From: CAUPWF01 sp964369775
GTDB lineage: Bacteria > Bacillota > Clostridia > Lachnospirales > Lachnospiraceae
NCBI GenBank assembly: GCA_964369775.1
Contig: CAYJHQ010000020.1
Location: forward strand, 1 to 57,351
Direction: 5' to 3'
DNA: 57,351 nucleotides
The notes beneath the pieces are model-generated. The model saw only the letters and a program-made list of their open reading frames with translations, was not told the origin of the DNA and made no database searches. Made by a program: the position numbers and the translations under genes. Positions within the stretch are counted from its first letter, which is position 1. Every line of letters begins with the position of its first letter. Positions 51,701 to 57,351 of the stretch are shown piece after piece.

Positions 51701-53614
51701 TTAAAACTCAAATATAGCAACTTCGTATGGCAACAATGAATACGTCAAATGGTATGGCTGTCCATCACATTCACCTACTACAGCTTTCAATGCTTTCTCT
51801 GTTACTCTTCCCGTTCCACCATATTTTACATCATCACTCGTAAGAATTAACTTATATTGTTTTTTCCTAGGCACGCCTACGCAATAATCTTCTCTGCCCA
51901 CTGGTGTAAAATTACACACAAACAATAAATTTTTCTTCTTGTCTGCTGAATGTCTAGTAAAACTGTAAATACTTCTAAAGTTATCATTTGGATTAATCCA
52001 CCTAAATCCTTCCGGATTGCAGTCCAACTCATACATCGCTTTATTTCGCTTATATAGTTTTAGTAAATCTTTGGTATATTCTTGCATGTGTAAATGCTCT
52101 GGTTCTTCCAATAGGTACCAATCTAACTGGCGTTTTTCACTCCACTCCTGCAACTGCCCAAACTCTTGACCCATAAACAACAATTTTTTACCAGGATGCC
52201 CCATCATGTATGCGTACCCTACCATCAGATTCTTAAATTTATCCTCACCAATCCCTGGCATCTTATTGAGCATAGAACATTTCAAATGTACCACTTCATC
52301 ATGAGACAGCACTAACATATAATTTTCGCTATATGCATACGTCATCGCAAATGTTAACTGGTTATGGTTATACTGTCTAAATATTGGATCTAGCTTCATG
52401 TATTCTAGGAAATCATGCATCCATCCCATATTCCACTTCATTCCAAATCCTAGTCCACCCTCCTCTACATCTCCAGTCACTTTTGGCCATGCTGTAGACT
52501 CTTCTGCTATCATCATTACGCCAGGATTTCTTTCAACCACGATATTATTGAGGTGTTTAAACATCTCCATCGCCTCAATATTACCATTTCCGCCATATTG
52601 ATTTGCTACCCATTGTCCATCCTCTTTCCCATAATCCAGATAAAGCATAGATGCCACCGCATCTACTCGTAATCCATCTATATGGAAGTGCTCTATCCAA
52701 AACAATGCATTTGCGATAAGGAAGTTTCCTACCTCTGGCCTTCCGTAATTAAAAATCTTAGTTCCCCAATCAGGGTGTTCTCCTTGTCTTGGATCTGCGT
52801 GTTCATATACACAAGTTCCATCAAAGTTTGCAAGACCATGTGCATCTTTAGGAAAATGTGCTGGTACCCAATCTAGGATGACACCGATATTATTCTTATG
52901 GAAATAATTGATCATATAAGCAAAATCTTCTGGTGTACCATATCTTGAAGTCGGTGCAAAATACCCTGTTACTTGATATCCCCAAGACCCATCAAATGGA
53001 TGCTCTGCTACCCCCATAAGTTCGATATGGGTATAGCCCATCTTTTTAATATACTTTGTAGCCTCTTTCGCGAATTCTCGATATGTATAGAACCCATCTT
53101 CATCTTTACTGTTTTCATGTCTCTTCCAAGAACCGATATGAGCCTCATACACTGACATAGGGCTACTCTTACTGCACCATTTTTCTCGATTTTCTAGCCA
53201 TTCGTCATCTGACCACTTAATATTTGATATATTAGTTACCCTTGAGGCTGTTCCTGGTCTTAACTCTGCATAATTTGCGTACGGATCTGCCTTGTAAATA
53301 CCCTCTCCATACATAGTTTCTATATAGAATTTATAGTACGCACCTTCTTCTACCGAGGGAACAAAACATGTATATATTCCTACTGGTTCTTGTCTTTCCA
53401 TCGTATTCTCATGTATATTCCATTCATTAAAATCACCTACCACAGAAACGCTTCTCGCATTTGGTGCCCAGACTGCAAAATAAACACCTTTTACGCCATT
53501 GTTATTCACGATATGAGCGCCAAGTTTATTATATATCTCATAGTGAGTTCCTTGACCAAATAAATACTGATCTACTTCACTAATTTGAATTCCTAGATCT
53601 TTTTTTCTTCCCAT
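51701..53614 (-). CDS. glgB: 1,4-alpha-glucan branching enzyme
   Basis: A 637-aa GH13 enzyme that makes alpha-1,6 branches in glycogen. N-terminal CBM48 (about 25-110), then the barrel with VILDWVPAHFPKD, nucleophile Asp in GLRVDAVASMLYLDYG, acid Glu in MIAEESTAWP, and LSHDEVVH. The frame opens with TTG at 53638; GGGAGGG 6 bases before the ATG at 53614 fixes the start. A TATAAT (53652-53647, minus) lies 30 bases upstream with no good -35. No other glg gene is in the window. Confidence 0.95.
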   Translation of the reverse strand: MGRKKDLGIQISEVDQYLFGQGTHYEIYNKLGAHIVNNNGVKGVYFAVWAPNARSVSVVGDFNEWNIHENTMERQEPVGIYTCFVPSVEEGAYYKFYIETMYGEGIYKADPYANYAELRPGTASRVTNISNIKWSDDEWLENREKWCSKSSPMSVYEAHIGSWKRHENSKDEDGFYTYREFAKEATKYIKKMGYTHIELMGVAEHPFDGSWGYQVTGYFAPTSRYGTPEDFAYMINYFHKNNIGVILDWVPAHFPKDAHGLANFDGTCVYEHADPRQGEHPDWGTKIFNYGRPEVGNFLIANALFWIEHFHIDGLRVDAVASMLYLDYGKEDGQWVANQYGGNGNIEAMEMFKHLNNIVVERNPGVMMIAEESTAWPKVTGDVEEGGLGFGMKWNMGWMHDFLEYMKLDPIFRQYNHNQLTFAMTYAYSENYMLVLSHDEVVHLKCSMLNKMPGIGEDKFKNLMVGYAYMMGHPGKKLLFMGQEFGQLQEWSEKRQLDWYLLEEPEHLHMQEYTKDLLKLYKRNKAMYELDCNPEGFRWINPNDNFRSIYSFTRHSADKKKNLLFVCNFTPVGREDYCVGVPRKKQYKLILTSDDVKYGGTGRVTEKALKAVVGECDGQPYHLTYSLLPYEVAIFEF

Positions 53615-53671
53615 CTCAAACCCTCCCTTTTTAAGCAATACACTTCATTATACCCTTTTTATTCCAAAAAT

Positions 53672-53714
53672 AAAAGTCTAACTTATATTCTTTTCAGATT
53701 ATAAGTCAGACTTT
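53672..53714 (-). terminator. Terminator of the TPR-ATPase gene
   Basis: AAAGTCTGACTTATAA / TTATAAGTTAGACTTT-like arms (one bulge) on the minus strand, followed by TATTTTTGG. Confidence 0.75.
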
Positions 53715-53737
53715 CCGACAATTTTTCAACTATTTAG

Positions 53738-56482
53738 TTATGAGTTAAAATTCTTTTCTGTTAAAATAATACGTTTTGATTCATCCACACCTTTACCAAA
53801 TAAGCGCTTTGCAATCTTTTTCATTCCAAGTTTTCTAGAATGATTAATAGCATCATCAATCATATCTTTTACAACTGCAACTGTAACTGGGCTTTCTTCT
53901 CTTTGCATTGTGTCGATTTGACTATACAGTGCTAGAATTCCCATCTCATCAATCTTGTACCCATTCTCTTTTGCATAGGCTTGAGCGAATGTTACTAACT
54001 CATCATTGATAAAGATTGGTACTTCTAATCTAGATGTAAATTTCTTTCTAAAATCCATATTACTTGCTAGAATTCTATCAAGTGGCTTTCTCTCATCCTC
54101 AAGTACAATCAGCATCTCTCCAGTCTCTCGTTCCATAGCTTTATTCAGGCGAACAATAGTCTTTTCGTTCATTCCATTTGCTTTTTCAATAATTAGTGCA
54201 CCACCATATAGTTTATCAATAATATCACTAATCTTCTTCTTATTCAAAGACTCTCCTGTTACGATAGCCACCTTACCTTGCTTGATATGTCTATTTTTTT
54301 GAATTGCTTTTACTACATCTACAGCGAGTACAGTTTTACCAGATCCTTTTCTTCCAATAACAAGTAAGTTCCCTGTTTTCGATGTACCATATCGGTCTTT
54401 GCACATCGTATCTTTTTCTAATACATCCACTAACTGCTCACTCATGCCGCGAACAGGTACGAAATAAGAGAATAGTTTCTTCTGGTCTTCTGTAAGTCCA
54501 GCTCTTAACCCAACTTCGCTTTGCGCATCCAAGTCATAACGAGCCTGTACGATGAATCCTGTATCTTGCCCTATGCTTCCTCCCGCCGCTACAGCTTTTG
54601 CAATCTCTGCTGTTGGAAGTTTCGCTGTCTTTCCTGTTGCAACTGCCTTTGCTTTTTCCATACGAGTAGGTGCTTCTTTTTCCTCTTCTAGGACTTGCAT
54701 TCTTTCATCATCATCTTCCATAAAGTCATCTTCATCTCCAAAAGATGTGTCAGGTGCTGTTCCATCCTCGTATTCATGGTAGTTTTCATCTTCATCTAAG
54801 AACTCTTCTGCTTCCGACATTCCTTCAATATCTTCAATATCTTTTTCAAAAGACTCTTCTGAATCTGTATCCTTTGTCAACTCCCACTCATCAGCTTTTT
54901 CTGGCATTTCCCACTCATCAGCTTCTTTTATTTCTTCGAAGTCTTCTTTAGCTACTTCTGGTTGAATCTCTTCTTGAATCTCTCCAACTGCTTCTAGCTG
55001 AATTTCTTCTTCAACCTTTTCAACTGCTTCTGGTTGAATTTCTTCTTTAACCTCTTCAACTGCTTCTGATTGGCTTTCTTCTTCAACCTCTTCAAGCACT
55101 TCTGGTTGATCTTCTTCTACTTGCTCACTTTCAGGTTTTTCCCTGCCTTCAACTTCCTCTAGTATATCCCAGTCTTCAACTTCCTCAGCTTCCACATCAT
55201 CTAATACTTCAGACTCCTCTTTTATACTAATATCATCGCTTTCTATGTTTGCTACAAGATCATCTAGCGATACCTCTTCTGCAACATCTTCAAATGGTTC
55301 TTTTCCTTCAATCACATCAATCAACTGCTGAATCTCAGGTGAAAGTTCCTGTGGTGCTTCGATAGCAACCTTCATGCGCTCTTTTTGCATAGTCTCTTCT
55401 ACTTCTTTTTGCTTACCTTCCCATTCCGCAAGTATCTCATCAATTCTAAGCTTTCCTGTTGATTCATCTACTGGGTTACTTCTTGTAACCGTAGGAACTG
55501 CAGCTGGTACTGGCTTTACAATTGGTTGAACTGGTGCACTTGCTGCTAATCCTGCTACTTTCGCAATCTCAGATGCATCCAATCGAATAGTTTTATCTGT
55601 AGGAACTGCTACTTCTCCACCCGTTTCTCGTAAAACAGCTGTTCCTCTTTGTTGTAGTTCTTCTCCTGCCGGCGCATTATTTACTTGTGCTGGCGCAACT
55701 GGTGGCACACTTGGTTCCATAACTGGCTGTATCACCGGCTCCATAGTTGATTGGTCATTCGATTCCGCAACTGGCTGTACTCTTTTGTAATTTTTTATTT
55801 CTTCTAATGTCTTCATCTGCACAGGTGCAGTGATCGCTTGATCAATAGAAACTCCCTGTGGTCGCTGCTTGTTCGTATATGCGTCATATTTTTGTTGCTG
55901 CGCTGGCGTAAGTGGCTTATAATGCATCTTAATCTCCATTGCACGATATACATACTTATTATCACCAAACCATAAAATCAAGTCATCGCATTCTGCCAAA
56001 CACTCTGATACTCGTCCTGCTTCATGATAAAGTTTTGCTAATTCATATGCCCAACGCTCTACGTAATCTACTTTTTTGAATTCCACAAGAGTCTCAATCT
56101 GCTTTGCAATATCTGCTCCTTGAATCTTTAGAATCTTATATTTTAAGATGTATTGATTTGGATCTCTTGGCGCTAATGAGATAAATTCTTCGTAGCAGTC
56201 CATTGCCTCTCCTACAAGTTCCATCTTAAGTGCTAACATTCCCCAACGATATACAATTTTTCGACTGTCTGGTGATCTCTCAAATGCCAAGATAATAAGT
56301 TCTCTACTCTTATCTAATCTTTCTGCGCGCTCATAAGCATCACTTACTGTACACAACATGGTAACATTTCTTACTCTTCTCCAATCAATTGTGTCCGCAA
56401 TCGCAACCGCTTCTCCAAATCGCTTATTTTCTATATACGTTAGCATTTGGTCAGTCTTTGTTCGATATTCATACTTGTCCAA
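53738..56482 (-). CDS. TPR protein with acidic repeats and CbxX/EccA-like ATPase domain
   Basis: A 914-aa cytosolic protein. Residues 1-205 are TPR-like helices (MDKYEYRTKTDQMLTYIENK; FERSPDSRKIVYRWGMLALKM). A Pro/Val linker and a long acidic region (about 380-600) with five 12-residue repeats follow. The last 260 residues are an AAA+-like domain: Walker A VIGRKGSGKTV near 705-713, a Walker-B-like GALIIEKANGM near 760 and a sensor/arginine segment ILASNMDFRKKFTSRLEVP. In CbxX/EccA ATPases Walker B reads hhhIDEA; here Asp-Glu is Glu-Lys, and the finger LRSRF is FRKKF, so hydrolysis may be lost. A GTG at 56524 opens the frame, but the promoter at 56534 leaves it no ribosome site; TTG at 56482 with GAGGTG 6 bases before it fits the family N-terminus. 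Confidence 0.78.
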   Translation of the reverse strand: MDKYEYRTKTDQMLTYIENKRFGEAVAIADTIDWRRVRNVTMLCTVSDAYERAERLDKSRELIILAFERSPDSRKIVYRWGMLALKMELVGEAMDCYEEFISLAPRDPNQYILKYKILKIQGADIAKQIETLVEFKKVDYVERWAYELAKLYHEAGRVSECLAECDDLILWFGDNKYVYRAMEIKMHYKPLTPAQQQKYDAYTNKQRPQGVSIDQAITAPVQMKTLEEIKNYKRVQPVAESNDQSTMEPVIQPVMEPSVPPVAPAQVNNAPAGEELQQRGTAVLRETGGEVAVPTDKTIRLDASEIAKVAGLAASAPVQPIVKPVPAAVPTVTRSNPVDESTGKLRIDEILAEWEGKQKEVEETMQKERMKVAIEAPQELSPEIQQLIDVIEGKEPFEDVAEEVSLDDLVANIESDDISIKEESEVLDDVEAEEVEDWDILEEVEGREKPESEQVEEDQPEVLEEVEEESQSEAVEEVKEEIQPEAVEKVEEEIQLEAVGEIQEEIQPEVAKEDFEEIKEADEWEMPEKADEWELTKDTDSEESFEKDIEDIEGMSEAEEFLDEDENYHEYEDGTAPDTSFGDEDDFMEDDDERMQVLEEEKEAPTRMEKAKAVATGKTAKLPTAEIAKAVAAGGSIGQDTGFIVQARYDLDAQSEVGLRAGLTEDQKKLFSYFVPVRGMSEQLVDVLEKDTMCKDRYGTSKTGNLLVIGRKGSGKTVLAVDVVKAIQKNRHIKQGKVAIVTGESLNKKKISDIIDKLYGGALIIEKANGMNEKTIVRLNKAMERETGEMLIVLEDERKPLDRILASNMDFRKKFTSRLEVPIFINDELVTFAQAYAKENGYKIDEMGILALYSQIDTMQREESPVTVAVVKDMIDDAINHSRKLGMKKIAKRLFGKGVDESKRIILTEKNFNS
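54929..55108 (-). repeat. Five 36-base tandem repeats coding a 12-aa acidic unit
   Basis: Within the TPR-ATPase gene: five in-frame units of the form QPEAVEEVEEEI (variants QPEVLEEVEEES, QSEAVEEVKEEI, QPEAVEKVEEEI, QLEAVGEIQEEI, QPEVAKEDFEEI). Directly after come two ADEWE(M/L) units. Likely length-variable between strains. Confidence 0.85.
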
Positions 56483-56533
56483 CGTTTTCACCTCATCATT
56501 TTTATTGTATGTGCCCTTTGACACGTTATCTCA

Positions 56534-56562
56534 AGTGTACCACATACGAGTGATAATGTCAA
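56534..56562 (-). promoter_or_regulatory. Promoter of the TPR-ATPase gene
   Basis: Perfect TTGACA (56562-56557), 17-base spacer, TACACT (56539-56534). The -35 box starts inside the T-tract of the preceding terminator. Confidence 0.75.
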
Positions 56563-56593
56563 AAAGAGAGGAGCTTCTTCGCCCCCCTCTTTC
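56561..56593 (-). terminator. Terminator of the surface protein gene
   Basis: Minus strand: GAAAGAGGGG, 11-base loop region, CTCCTCTCTTTTT with a T-run. 12 bases past the surface protein stop. Confidence 0.75.
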
Positions 56594-56604
56594 AATACTT
56601 CTAT

Positions 56605-57351
56605 CTAGTTTGCTACAACCTTACTCTCACCATCATCTTCCTCGTCATTTTTCTTTCTGATAAAGTACATGATAATTACTTGTGCAATTACAACTATCGC
56701 AAAGACAATACTATAAATATCGAATATTATCATTGGTTGTGTTAAATCTTGTGTCAAGATAAATAAGATAATATTGAAAATCGCTAGTAACGCTAGTGCA
56801 CCACTTGTAACTAATCTCTTCTTATGTTTTCTCTCCTCTTCCTCTTCATTTCCAAGCTCTTCATTTTCTTCATCTTTTCGCTCTCTTGGTCGAATCACTG
56901 TATAACCAACTGCAAACAACACTGCTAAAATAGTCATAATCAAATCAAACAAACTCCAAGCTCCTCCGACTCTTTCAAACACGCCCATAGATAATGGTAC
57001 CCCATCTTCAACAACCATTACTGTTTCATAGATCTCTTCATTAATCGTTATTCTGATTCTATGTTCCCCATCTGGTAATGTTTTGATAAACTCTGGGCTT
57101 AAAATCAGATTGCCATCTTCATCAATTGAGTAATCATTTTCATCTAAAATTTGATCTCCCACTTCTACTTTCTGTGCGCTGTTTTCCTCATCTACTTCAG
57201 GTAATGGAATCGTAGCCGGCACTTCTTCTTGATCTTCTTCACTTTCTGGTTCTACTTCTTCCTCTATCTCATCTTCAGTTTCTGGTTGCAACTCAGGCTC
57301 TGGCAATATAATTGGCCCTTCTTCTGGTGTTGGTGTTGGTGTTGGTGTTGG
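56605..57351 (-). CDS. C-terminal part of a large surface protein (partial)
   Basis: The frame runs off the right edge without a start; a TTG at 57306 is not convincing because open codons (Thr-Pro repeats, then PEEGPIILPEPEL) continue upstream. About 248 residues are visible. Order: Thr-Pro repeats, acidic linker, an X2-like Ig domain (VGDQILDENDYSIDEDGNL; LPDGEHRIRI), then three C-terminal helices (GAWSLFDLIMTILAVLFAVGY; ALLAIFNIILFIL; IVFAIVVIAQVIIMYFI) with charged loops. This triple-helix tail after X2 or repeat domains is common in large Lachnospiraceae surface proteins that lack LPxTG. Adhesion or glycan binding is a guess. Confidence 0.72.
   Translation of the reverse strand, partial: PTPTPTPTPEEGPIILPEPELQPETEDEIEEEVEPESEEDQEEVPATIPLPEVDEENSAQKVEVGDQILDENDYSIDEDGNLILSPEFIKTLPDGEHRIRITINEEIYETVMVVEDGVPLSMGVFERVGGAWSLFDLIMTILAVLFAVGYTVIRPRERKDEENEELGNEEEEERKHKKRLVTSGALALLAIFNIILFILTQDLTQPMIIFDIYSIVFAIVVIAQVIIMYFIRKKNDEEDDGESKVVAN
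57328..57351 (-). repeat. GGTGTT hexamer repeat coding Thr-Pro
   Basis: About four copies of GGTGTT on the plus strand, read as (ACACCA)n = Thr-Pro repeats in the partial surface protein; continues past the window edge. Confidence 0.8.

Noticed and set aside
54929..55108. CRISPR-like repeat array
   Set aside because: The 36-base units are adjacent, without spacers, in frame, and code a 12-residue acidic peptide repeat.
1..57351. tRNA or rRNA genes, insertion sequences, phage attachment sites, replication origin
   Set aside because: I looked for tRNA T-loops, transposase motifs, terminal repeats and DnaA-box clusters and saw none that I could support by eye.

Overview
The window reads as chromosomal DNA of a low-GC Gram-positive anaerobe, most likely a clostridium of the Lachnospiraceae type. 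The evidence is AT-rich codon use, AGGAGG ribosome sites, sigma-A promoters (TTGACA-17-TATAAT), a V/A-type ATPase operon, a TrpB2-type enzyme, DUF3793/DUF2325/DUF6110-like iron-linked proteins, and a TPR protein of a kind I know from this family. I saw no tRNA, rRNA, CRISPR array, transposase or phage gene. No gene-free stretch exceeds 300 bases.

Left end (1-2600, minus): the end of a capsule or exopolysaccharide operon, with UDP-glucose dehydrogenase, a GT4 glycosyltransferase and the first codons of a third gene. Next (2640-10425, minus) is a compact peptide natural product operon: response regulator, soluble histidine kinase, ABC exporter, then two tandem units of [asparagine-synthetase-like cyclase + tiny precursor peptide]. 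It looks lasso-like, but no leader-binding protein (B1/RRE) or leader protease (B2) is present. This is the most interesting locus of the window, and both precursors (44 and 47 codons) are easily missed.

Middle left (10529-23972): a MATE exporter; an operon of aromatic-acid exporter, TrpB2 and YfcE-like phosphoesterase; a lipoprotein; a Ca2+-type P-ATPase; a YczE-like membrane protein with an orphan YjfB; and an ABC exporter pair with a seven-PASTA membrane protein.

Iron region (24128-33524): a YclNOPQ-like siderophore importer, a membrane metallophosphoesterase, DUF2325, and a divergent operon DUF3793 - flavodoxin - DUF6110-like - P1B ATPase with an S-C-A transmembrane motif - 26-aa microprotein. 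The last part resembles ferrosome (fez) loci. The control region between DUF2325 and DUF3793 holds several dyads, including two TTAG-N6-CTAA sites and a promoter with a dyad filling a 19-bp spacer.

Middle right (33523-42796, minus): HTH gene - dgt - DUF6128-like - tadA, and trmB - (small ORF) - carbonic anhydrase - PF09818 ATPase - GtrII-like glucosyltransferase - GT2.

Right (42851-57351): a nine-gene V/A-ATPase operon (H-C-I-K-F-E-A-B-D, plus), then on the minus strand glgB, a TPR protein with a degenerate CbxX/EccA-like ATPase domain, and the C-terminus of a large surface protein cut by the window edge. Several starts were moved because a promoter overlaps the longest ORF or a ribosome site points to a TTG/GTG codon.
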